A stretch of 16,409 bases of DNA. Source: JAFLCA01 sp041907145. GTDB lineage: Bacteria; Bdellovibrionota_C; UBA2361; JAFLCA01. The stretch spans positions 1 through 16,409 of the forward strand of contig JAYRHW010000225.1 in the NCBI GenBank assembly GCA_041907145.1. Direction: 5' to 3'. The position numbers and the translations under genes were made by a program. Shown piece by piece: positions 6,710 through 13,593 of this stretch. The notes under the pieces were generated by a model. It worked only from the letters and a program-made list of their open reading frames with translations, did not search any database and was not told the origin of the DNA. How positions within the stretch are numbered: position 1 is the first letter of the stretch; the number at the start of each line of letters is the position of its first letter.

Positions 6710-7378
6710 ATGCCTCTGACTTCGACCCTTAGCGCCCCGGTTAGCCCGCTCGTGGGCATCGAGGCGACCCCCCTTTCGGATTCCAAGGATCTCCTGCTGA
6801 CTGGGCCTCGCGGGGGGTTGCGAGATGTTCGAAAGGATCCCGATTTAACCGTAGCCCTTCAGGGTGTCACGTCGGCCCGTACGATTCTTTACGATCCTGA
6901 AAATCCTGCTCGCGTCGTGCTTCGACAAGGCAAGAACGGACAGTTCGGACCTACAGGTGGCGTGCTTGAGCTCGGGGAGCATCCCGTCGAGTGCGCTGTT
7001 CGCGAGGCGCGGGAGGAGTCAAGGGTGCGCCAGGTGCCGGAACTTCGATTCCTTACCGTGCAAATCTGCGAAGGAAAGGGAATGTGGCTTTCGCTCGAAG
7101 CCTGGCAATCGTGGGGGTATGATTTACGGGGAAGGCTCATCTCCGGGAATTCCGTTTGGGTAGCTAGTATTCGTACTGCCGTCTTCTTTGCTCCATTGAC
7201 TGAGCCGTTTGGCAGCCGCTATGTCGAGGGGAGGACTGTTCAGACAGTCGACCTTGAGGCTAATGAGATTAACGATCTCGTTCGCCCGATGTTTCGTAGT
7301 TTGATGCACCGCTGGGTGGAGCGTCTAAGTGGTCACGCTAGCATCCCGCCGATGATGCGTATATCGCTCCCCGATTAG
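6710..7378 (+). CDS. NUDIX hydrolase of unknown substrate
   Basis: The 222-residue protein carries a NUDIX box at 84-106: GGVLELGE, seven residues, then REAREES. The metal-binding REUXEE core is intact. The usual Gly two residues after it is Arg105. NUDIX enzymes hydrolyse nucleoside diphosphates linked to another moiety. The motif GPTGG just ahead of the box is typical. About 50 residues precede the domain with no recognised motif. No C-terminal winged helix of the NAD regulator NrtR is evident, so I do not call it that, despite the NAD genes nearby. The start is uncertain: the ATG at 6710 has no ribosome-binding site, and translation could be leaderless or begin later. Confidence 0.8.
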   Translation: MPLTSTLSAPVSPLVGIEATPLSDSKDLLLTGPRGGLRDVRKDPDLTVALQGVTSARTILYDPENPARVVLRQGKNGQFGPTGGVLELGEHPVECAVREAREESRVRQVPELRFLTVQICEGKGMWLSLEAWQSWGYDLRGRLISGNSVWVASIRTAVFFAPLTEPFGSRYVEGRTVQTVDLEANEINDLVRPMFRSLMHRWVERLSGHASIPPMMRISLPD

Positions 7379-7398
7379 CAGTCCAACGCTGTCCTAGC

Positions 7399-7451
7399 TA
7401 ATTGCCCGAATCCATTATCACCATTGAAAACCGGCAATTAATGGTTACATT
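7399..7451 (+). promoter_or_regulatory. Candidate promoter and inverted repeat ahead of the chaperone operon
   Basis: TTGAAA (7424-7429) and TACATT (7446-7451), 16 bases apart, are a plausible sigma-70-like pair about 70 bases before the cbpA-like start. They sit within an inverted repeat: TAATTGCC (7399-7406) and GGCAATTA (7433-7440), with a second, CCATTA/TAATGG, overlapping it. There is no CIRCE element. I could not identify a classic sigma-32 promoter. The pairing may serve a regulator of the heat-shock genes; this is tentative. Confidence 0.3.
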
Positions 7452-7521
7452 CTAATAGGTACAAATCTGAGGGAATTTAGAGGTTAGGGTCGATACCTTC
7501 AGAGTTGATTTAGGATGCTCC

Positions 7522-8499
7522 GTGGTTCAATTCCAGGACTATTACGAAACATTGGGAATAAAACGTGACGTCTCCCAGGAGGAGGTGCAGAAGGCTTATC
7601 GAAAGCTGGCGCGGAAGTATCACCCCGATGTCAACAAAGAAAGGGGCGCGGAAGATCGCTTCAAGAAGATAAATGAGGCGTACGAGGTCTTAAAGGATCC
7701 GGAAAAGCGCAAGCGCTACGATGCACTCGGTGCCGACTGGAAAGCTGGACAGGAATTCAGGCCGCCGCCAGGTTGGGAGGGAATGAATTTCAAAGGCACT
7801 CATGGGAGTGCCCAGGCATTTGACATGTCGGGTTTTAGCGACTTTTTCGAATCGTTCTTCGGTGGAGCCGGGAACGGCGGATTTAATTTCGCCGGAATGG
7901 GCGGGCAGGCGCAATCATTCGGTGAATTCGGCGAAACTGCGCCGCGCAGCACGGAAGCAGAACTGACGATTTCAATCGAAGACGCTTTTCGCGGAGCGAC
8001 GAAGGAGATTTCTCTCCAGAGCATCGAGCGAGGGGGCGCAGGCAGCGGTAAGGAGCAAAAGCGGAATTATCGTGTGAAAATTCCGGTGGGAACTCTCGAG
8101 GGCTCCGTAATTAGGATGGCCGGGCAGGGTGCCAAGAATGCGCGCGGACAGGCCGGAGATTTGCTCCTGAAAATTCGGTTTGCGAAGCATCCTCATTTTC
8201 GTGTTCAGGGCAAAGACTTGATTACCGACCTCCCCTTGAGCCCGTGGGAGGCCGCCCTCGGAGCAAAAGTTCCCGTGCGCTCTCTCGACGGAGAAGTGAA
8301 GTTATCAATTCCCGCCGGCACTCAGGGCGGCAAACGCTTTCGCCTAAAGGGCAAAGGGATGCCGAGTGTGAAAGGGGAGCCTGGTGACCTCTATGCAGAG
8401 GTTCGGATAGTATTGCCGGAAAGTTTGAGTCAGGGTGAAAGGGAGCTGTTGGAGAAGCTTGCGACCGTATCGCACTTCAATCCGCGAGCGGCTGCATGA
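7522..8499 (+). CDS. cbpA: CbpA-type J-domain co-chaperone (DnaJ-like, no zinc finger)
   Basis: The 325-residue protein starts with GTG, supported by AGGA six bases upstream. A J-domain spans 5-70 with the HPD triad at 34-36 (KYHPDVNKE), which stimulates DnaK ATPase. A Gly/Phe-rich linker covers 80-140 (FFESFFGGAGNGGFNFAG). The two substrate-binding beta-domains of class II J-proteins fill 143-315 (IPVGTLEGSVIRMAGQG, IPAGTQGGKRFRLKGKG). The CxxCxGxG zinc repeats of DnaJ are absent, so it is CbpA-like. It lies 22 bases ahead of clpB. ClpB needs DnaK and a J-protein to dissolve aggregates, so pairing the two genes is functionally sensible. dnaK itself is not in the window. Confidence 0.92.
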   Translation: MVQFQDYYETLGIKRDVSQEEVQKAYRKLARKYHPDVNKERGAEDRFKKINEAYEVLKDPEKRKRYDALGADWKAGQEFRPPPGWEGMNFKGTHGSAQAFDMSGFSDFFESFFGGAGNGGFNFAGMGGQAQSFGEFGETAPRSTEAELTISIEDAFRGATKEISLQSIERGGAGSGKEQKRNYRVKIPVGTLEGSVIRMAGQGAKNARGQAGDLLLKIRFAKHPHFRVQGKDLITDLPLSPWEAALGAKVPVRSLDGEVKLSIPAGTQGGKRFRLKGKGMPSVKGEPGDLYAEVRIVLPESLSQGERELLEKLATVSHFNPRAAA

Positions 8500-8521
8500 T
8501 TTAGGCAATAGAAAGTGAACT

Positions 8522-11155
8522 ATGGATATTAATCGCTTTACACAAAAATGTCAGGAAGCTTTCCACGAAGCGCAGGTCAAGGCCGTACGTTTGGGCCATC
8601 AGGAGGTGGACGCTGAACATCTTCTGAGCGCCTTGCTAACCCAGGAACGCGGATTGGTCCCGCAACTTATCCAAAAGCTCGGAGTCACCGGCGATGCGAT
8701 AACGACCGCACTAGAGCGTGAGCTTGAAAAGCGCCCGAGCGTATCCGGACCAGGCGTCGAACCGGGGAGCATCTATCTTACTCAGCGATTAAACAAAATC
8801 TTAGTCAAGGCGGAAGATGAAGCAAAGCGCCTCAAGGACGACTATGTCTCGGTTGAGCACCTCGTTCTTGCGATGTTAGACGAAGATAGTAAAGCAGGAG
8901 TGGGGAAGGTATTTCGAACCCTGGGAATTACTCGCGACAAGTTCCTAGCGGCGCTGACAGAGGTACGTGGTAACCAGCGGGTGGTGAGTCCAAATCCGGA
9001 GCAGACCTATCAAGCTTTGGAGCGCTACGGGCGCGACCTAGTGCAGGAAGCGACGAAAGGCAAACTCGACCCCGTAATCGGCAGGGACTCGGAAATACGT
9101 CGTACTATACGAATTCTCTCGCGCAAGACGAAGAATAACCCGGTACTCATCGGAGAACCTGGTGTCGGAAAGACTGCTATCGTCGAGGGCCTGGCGCAGC
9201 GCATTGTGCGCGGTGACGTACCGGAGGGTCTCAAGGATAAAACTGTTTTTGCCCTGGATATGGGCGCGCTGGTTGCCGGAGCAAAGTATCGCGGCGAGTT
9301 CGAGGAACGCCTAAAGGCAGTGCTGCAAGAGGTAAAGAACTCCGATGGCCGCATCATTCTCTTCATCGATGAGCTCCACACTATTGTTGGCGCTGGAAAG
9401 GCCGAGGGAACGCTCGATGCCGGCAATATGCTCAAGCCCATGCTGGCGCGCGGTGAGCTGCACTGCATCGGAGCTACTACTCTTGATGAGTATCGTAAGC
9501 ACTTAGAGAAGGATGCTGCCTTGGAGCGGCGATTCCAGCCGGTCTTGGTCGAGCAGCCCAATGTCGAAGATACTATCTCGATCCTGCGCGGAATTAAGGA
9601 GCGCTTCGAGATCCATCACGGCGTCAAAATTCAGGATAATGCTCTCGTTGCAGCTGCAGCGCTTTCTAATCGCTACATTTCGGACCGCTTTTTGCCCGAC
9701 AAAGCCATCGACCTCGTAGACGAGGCCTGCGCCACAATTCGCACAGAGATCGATTCCATGCCGGCGGAGCTCGACGAGGTTACCCGCCGCACCATGCAGC
9801 TAGAGATCGAGGAGGCCGCTCTGAAAAAGGAAAAGGACGAGAGCAGCATGGAGCGACTTGCTGCCTTGCGGAAAGAGATAACGGAGCTTCGCGAGCGCTC
9901 GTCTGTCATGAAAGCTCAGTGGGAGGCCGAGAAGGGCGGGATTCAGCGCATTCAGGCACTTCGCGAGCAGATCGAAACCGTTCGGCGGGACGTCGAGAGG
10001 GCCGAGCGAGAGTATGACCTCAACAAGGCCGCGGAGCTCAAGCATGGGAAAATTCCTCAATTGGAAAAGCAGCTCGCAGCAGAGGAAAAGTCGCTGCTCG
10101 GGAAGCAGGGTGGTGAAAGACTGCTCCGTGAAGAGGTTACTGATGAGGAAATTGCCGAAATCATCTCCCGCTGGACAGGTATTCCCGTGACGAAACTCGT
10201 CGAAGGAGAGAAGCAGAAGCTCCTCAAGCTCGACGAAATTCTACACCAGCGGGTAATCGGCCAACAGGAAGCGGTTCGGTATGTTGCTGATGCCGTGATT
10301 CGAGCACGTTCTGGCATTAAGGATCCCAGGCGTCCTATCGGCTCTTTTCTATTTCTTGGACCGACCGGAGTCGGAAAGACCGAACTCGCGAAGACCCTGG
10401 CCCAAGCCCTTTTTGATACTGAGGAGAACTTGGTACGAATCGACATGAGCGAGTACATGGAGAAGTTCTCCGTATCGCGTTTGCTCGGGGCACCGCCCGG
10501 ATATGTGGGGTACGAAGAGGGAGGTCAGCTCACCGAGGCTGTGCGTCGCAAGCCGTATTGCGTTCTTCTATTCGATGAAATCGAGAAGGCGCATTCCGAT
10601 GTATTTAACGTACTTCTGCAGATACTCGATGATGGACGGGTCACTGACTCCCAAGGACGCACGGTAGACTTTAAGAATACAGTCATTATCCTGACTTCAA
10701 ATGTTGGGTCGCAACATCTGCTCGAGGGAATCGACGCCAAGGGTGAAATCCAGCAGGGCGCGCGAGATTCCGTGATGCGGGAGCTTCGCTCACAATTCCG
10801 TCCGGAGTTCCTCAATCGCATCGATGAGATCGTATTGTTCAAGCCTCTTACCCTCTCGGAGATATCCGAGATTGTGGACCTGCTACTGGAAGATGTGCGT
10901 AAACGCCTCTCGGAGAGAAATATTAAGCTGCAGATGTCTGCCAAGGCGAAGACTTTTGTCGCCGAGCGGGGTTACGACCCCGTATTCGGCGCCCGACCGC
11001 TCAAGCGCTACCTCCAGCGAGAATTGGAGACTCGCATTGGTCGAGCCCTGATTGGGGATGAAATTCCGAACGGATCGACCATCAAAGTGGATATCAAGGG
11101 CGACGATCTGGTTATCGAGAGCTCCGCGCCCTCCGCGGTCGAGCAGGCGGCATAA
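8522..11155 (+). CDS. clpB: ClpB disaggregase (Hsp104 family AAA+ ATPase)
   Basis: The 877-residue protein has the full ClpB plan. An N-terminal double repeat (1-145) precedes a first AAA+ module with Walker A GEPGVGKT (211-218), Walker B FIDE (281-284) and pore loop AKYRGEFEERL. A coiled-coil middle domain (about 415-530) of high Glu/Lys content follows; it is what separates ClpB from ClpA and ClpC. The second AAA+ module has Walker A GPTGVGKT (613-620), pore loop GYVGYEEGG (660-668) and Walker B LLFDE (682-686). It threads aggregated proteins through a hexamer in the cytoplasm together with DnaK. No internal methionine clearly marks a second, N-truncated product. The ribosome-binding site is weak, and coupling to the upstream J-protein gene is likely. 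Confidence 0.97.
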   Translation: MDINRFTQKCQEAFHEAQVKAVRLGHQEVDAEHLLSALLTQERGLVPQLIQKLGVTGDAITTALERELEKRPSVSGPGVEPGSIYLTQRLNKILVKAEDEAKRLKDDYVSVEHLVLAMLDEDSKAGVGKVFRTLGITRDKFLAALTEVRGNQRVVSPNPEQTYQALERYGRDLVQEATKGKLDPVIGRDSEIRRTIRILSRKTKNNPVLIGEPGVGKTAIVEGLAQRIVRGDVPEGLKDKTVFALDMGALVAGAKYRGEFEERLKAVLQEVKNSDGRIILFIDELHTIVGAGKAEGTLDAGNMLKPMLARGELHCIGATTLDEYRKHLEKDAALERRFQPVLVEQPNVEDTISILRGIKERFEIHHGVKIQDNALVAAAALSNRYISDRFLPDKAIDLVDEACATIRTEIDSMPAELDEVTRRTMQLEIEEAALKKEKDESSMERLAALRKEITELRERSSVMKAQWEAEKGGIQRIQALREQIETVRRDVERAEREYDLNKAAELKHGKIPQLEKQLAAEEKSLLGKQGGERLLREEVTDEEIAEIISRWTGIPVTKLVEGEKQKLLKLDEILHQRVIGQQEAVRYVADAVIRARSGIKDPRRPIGSFLFLGPTGVGKTELAKTLAQALFDTEENLVRIDMSEYMEKFSVSRLLGAPPGYVGYEEGGQLTEAVRRKPYCVLLFDEIEKAHSDVFNVLLQILDDGRVTDSQGRTVDFKNTVIILTSNVGSQHLLEGIDAKGEIQQGARDSVMRELRSQFRPEFLNRIDEIVLFKPLTLSEISEIVDLLLEDVRKRLSERNIKLQMSAKAKTFVAERGYDPVFGARPLKRYLQRELETRIGRALIGDEIPNGSTIKVDIKGDDLVIESSAPSAVEQAA

Positions 11156-11194
11156 TGCTGCCTTTATCGACTGCTTTGCTCGTAGCCTAATCTT

Positions 11195-11821
11195 ATGGCA
11201 GCTCGCGTATTTGTCACCGGGATCGGCGCCGATGTCGGTAAGACGCTGGTTTCAGCAATTCTTGCTGAGGCCTTCCAGGCCGATTATTGGAAGCCGGTCC
11301 AAGCCGGGAATTTAGGTTTTACCGATTCTGATGTCGTTCGCTCCCTCGTTAGCAATCAGAAATCTAAGGTTCATCCGGAGGCGCATAGACTCAAAGAGGG
11401 GGCCGCGGCGTGGGAGGCATTGAGCGCCGGGCAGTTTGGAACCTTGCAATTACCTCGTACCTCAAATGGGCTCATCGTAGAGGGGCTAGGGGGAGTACTC
11501 GCCCCAGTTTCTAATGAAATGGACACGAGAGGATTGATCTCGCAGTTCAACCTCCCGGTATTATTAGTTGCGCGAAATTATTTAGGCAGCGTGAACCATA
11601 CAATGCTCTCCATAGAGGCACTTCAATCGAAGAATGTGTCGGTTGCGGGTATTATTTTCAATGGAGAACAATCGTCTGCCAACGAGAACTACATTCGGCA
11701 TCATGCGGAGGTGCCGCTGCTGGCACGAGTCGGTGTCGAAGAGATGATTGATCAACTCACGGTAAAGCGGTATGCAGCTATCTTCCGTGAATCTCTTAGT
11801 TCAATTTGGGCGCAGGAATGA
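11195..11821 (+). CDS. bioD: Dethiobiotin synthetase BioD
   Basis: The 208-residue protein has the BioD P-loop TGIGADVGKT (8-17), YWKPVQAG (31-38) with the substrate-binding lysine at 33, VEGLGGVLAP (95-104) and GIIFNG near 152. BioD closes the ureido ring of dethiobiotin from diaminopelargonic acid, CO2 and ATP, the penultimate step of biotin synthesis. No other bio gene is in the window, so the rest of the pathway must lie elsewhere. The start lies 39 bases after clpB on the same strand without a good ribosome-binding site. Its last 26 bases overlap, tail to tail, the end of the BirA-like gene, tying synthesis and attachment of biotin together physically. Confidence 0.93.
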   Translation: MAARVFVTGIGADVGKTLVSAILAEAFQADYWKPVQAGNLGFTDSDVVRSLVSNQKSKVHPEAHRLKEGAAAWEALSAGQFGTLQLPRTSNGLIVEGLGGVLAPVSNEMDTRGLISQFNLPVLLVARNYLGSVNHTMLSIEALQSKNVSVAGIIFNGEQSSANENYIRHHAEVPLLARVGVEEMIDQLTVKRYAAIFRESLSSIWAQE

Positions 11822-12689
11822 CACGCTGAATGTCCTCGAGGGGTATGGTGACGGTACTCGCGCCAGCAGCAATCCGAACACCGTCTAGACCAAGCTCTCT
11901 GACATACCCCATTACTTCCGCACCCCCCTTGGAGACTGCGAGGACTTCTCCGTCCTGAGTTGCTAACTCCGAGGACAGTGCGTGTAAAAGCATCTCCGGG
12001 CGGCCCCTGAGAACCGTGCGCAGACCGTGGAAGTGCCGCAGTAGGGACCCCACCGCAATCTCGCGGCTTACGAGATCGCCTATCAGATCTTCAAGTGCAA
12101 CTGGGGCAAAGCGCGGGTCCGTTACAGGACGCTCCAGTGTTTGAAGGTTGATGCCGATACCTAGTATGATCAAGTCCTCGGGAAACGAGAATCCATCGCG
12201 CGTTTCCAGTAGTGAACGCATTGGCAGGTCGTGTCGGGATACCGCCAAACTGCCGCTTATTTTGCGAAATGCTCCCTGCCAGGGAACCAGAACATCGTTC
12301 ACTAATTTTACTTGAAATGGCGGCGGAGTATCCAAAGATATCGCGTACTGATCGGCAAGCTCAGTCAGTGTCCTTTGCACGGCCAGCGCGGCGATACAGT
12401 TGAGTAGTGCAAGGTCCCTTGAGCTTTCTACTTCAGGCAAAACTAGAGAGAGTTTTACGTCTTGATCGTTGCTGACCCAGGATCCATGCTGGCCAACACC
12501 GTGAGTCTGCCTTCCGGCAATGAGGCATAGTCCCGGCTCAACTGCTACGCCGCGTGTTGCAAACCATCTATTTAGGTTCATCGTCGAGTCGACCTCTGGC
12601 GCGAAGTGCACGCTGTAGGCTTCGTGCGCAGGACCCACTGATGATTGGTAGCGCGATTGATCGAAACTAGCGACGTGAGGGCTAAGCAT
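11796..12689 (-). CDS. BirA-like biotin protein ligase catalytic domain, divergent active loop
   Basis: From the ATG at 12689 (AAGGAGA nine bases upstream, and an 8-base overlap with the preceding gene) this encodes 297 residues; an open frame reaches 12785 but inside the upstream gene. Features in BirA/LplA order are DSTMNLNRWF (34-43), GRQTHGVGQHGSWVS (59-73), KLVNDV (128-133) for the usual KWPNDV, RKISGSL (142-148), LGIGINL (176-182) and a small C-terminal SH3-like domain (about 245-290). The ligase activates biotin to biotinoyl-AMP and joins it to a carrier-protein lysine. There is no N-terminal repressor domain. The loop normally reading GRGRxGR is GVGQHGS: both adenylate-contacting arginines are gone. 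The enzyme may be leaky, altered in substrate, or dependent on its partner. Confidence 0.78.
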   Translation of the reverse strand: MLSPHVASFDQSRYQSSVGPAHEAYSVHFAPEVDSTMNLNRWFATRGVAVEPGLCLIAGRQTHGVGQHGSWVSNDQDVKLSLVLPEVESSRDLALLNCIAALAVQRTLTELADQYAISLDTPPPFQVKLVNDVLVPWQGAFRKISGSLAVSRHDLPMRSLLETRDGFSFPEDLIILGIGINLQTLERPVTDPRFAPVALEDLIGDLVSREIAVGSLLRHFHGLRTVLRGRPEMLLHALSSELATQDGEVLAVSKGGAEVMGYVRELGLDGVRIAAGASTVTIPLEDIQRVIPAPKLN

Positions 12690-13452
12690 GAGTCTCAATC
12701 TCCTTAGTATTGAACCCAAGTTCTTCGAACATGGTCGCGAGCAGTGACATTCGCTGCCGCTCGAAACTCTCCAGAAGGGCGCCAAGCGCCGGCCGGATGG
12801 AACCTACGGTATGGGGGGAAAACTCAGGGTGAACGCCGCTGAGTACGACCCTACCATTTCCGAAGCAACAGGAGAGGATGGCGGGAGGTTGATCGCGCAG
12901 ATCGGCATAGTCGGCGAGCGGCAAAGCTTTGTCCGTTGTTGATTCGAAGTAGCAGCCCCCCTCGAAGTAAACGGAGACAGGCTCCTTAGATGAAGAAAGG
13001 TTGAGGCGCGCTAGATCGGCGCTGGCAAAGTCGGCGTAATTAAAAGTTCCGGGGTTAAGCGCCTGACCAATCGCTCGTCCAGGAAATAGCTGCAACTTAC
13101 GCTTGCCGATCACTTCACAGGGAGTGCCGCGCTCGAACTCAATCTCATTGCAGGCAAAATATGCGCCAGCACAGATACCCAGGTAGGATCCGCCATTCGA
13201 AACGTAAGTTCGAATGGAGTCGGTTCCTAGTCCTTCGAGAGACTCGCAATAGGGTAAGTCTTGGCCTCCTGGAATGACGAGCAAGCGAGTGTCGCGGTGC
13301 CAATCAGTTTCGATTAGCTCAGACGGAAGGACCCAGCGGACCGAGAAGTTGGGCAACATACGACGCAGACATAGGTGCGTCTCGAGTCGAGAGATTTCAC
13401 CGGTTCCGGGACCGGCATAAATTAGCACTTGGATGGGGCTTACCTTCTGCAT
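12682..13452 (-). CDS. Stand-alone BPL_N domain protein (glutamine-amidotransferase-like)
   Basis: The 256-residue protein resembles the N-terminal region of yeast-type biotin protein ligase (BPL_N family, class I amidotransferase fold). It opens with VLIYAGPGTG (9-18), then LLVIPGGQDLPYCESL (57-72), the nucleophile elbow GICAGAYFAC (92-101) with Cys94, KLQLFPGRAIG (119-129), VYFEGGCYFE (161-170) and VLSGVHPEFS (203-212). Cys94, His208 and Glu210 could form a complete Cys-His-Glu triad, so catalysis is possible. The role of this domain is not settled in the family. Here it is the first gene of a pair with the BirA-like catalytic domain, overlapping by 8 bases, the same N-to-C order as in the eukaryotic fusion. 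The ATG at 13452 has no strong ribosome-binding site. It is divergent from acs. Confidence 0.82.
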   Translation of the reverse strand: MQKVSPIQVLIYAGPGTGEISRLETHLCLRRMLPNFSVRWVLPSELIETDWHRDTRLLVIPGGQDLPYCESLEGLGTDSIRTYVSNGGSYLGICAGAYFACNEIEFERGTPCEVIGKRKLQLFPGRAIGQALNPGTFNYADFASADLARLNLSSSKEPVSVYFEGGCYFESTTDKALPLADYADLRDQPPAILSCCFGNGRVVLSGVHPEFSPHTVGSIRPALGALLESFERQRMSLLATMFEELGFNTKEIETHA

Positions 13453-13593
13453 CGCAGCGCAGTCTACTAAGGAGCGCGGCGTTAGTCTTCACCCCCGCCA
13501 AAGTTAGTGCTGGAACCGCTCCGCAAAGTAAAGTAAACTCAGCCGGTTATCCTAAGGGGGATTGCCCGTTTATGCTCTCAATCTAGGTATTCT

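Noticed and set aside
6710..7378. NrtR, the NUDIX-based NAD repressor
   Set aside because: The catalytic NUDIX core is intact and I see no C-terminal winged helix, while NrtR usually has a degenerate box and that DNA-binding domain.
9025..10458. Long minus-strand open frames within clpB
   Set aside because: They are Ser/Arg-rich shadows of the clpB reading frame, with no motifs or ribosome-binding sites.
12690..12785. Longer N-terminus for the BirA-like ligase (start at 12785)
   Set aside because: The extra 32 residues lie inside the upstream gene, are Cys/Arg-rich and unlike the family; the ATG at 12689 has an AAGGAGA site.
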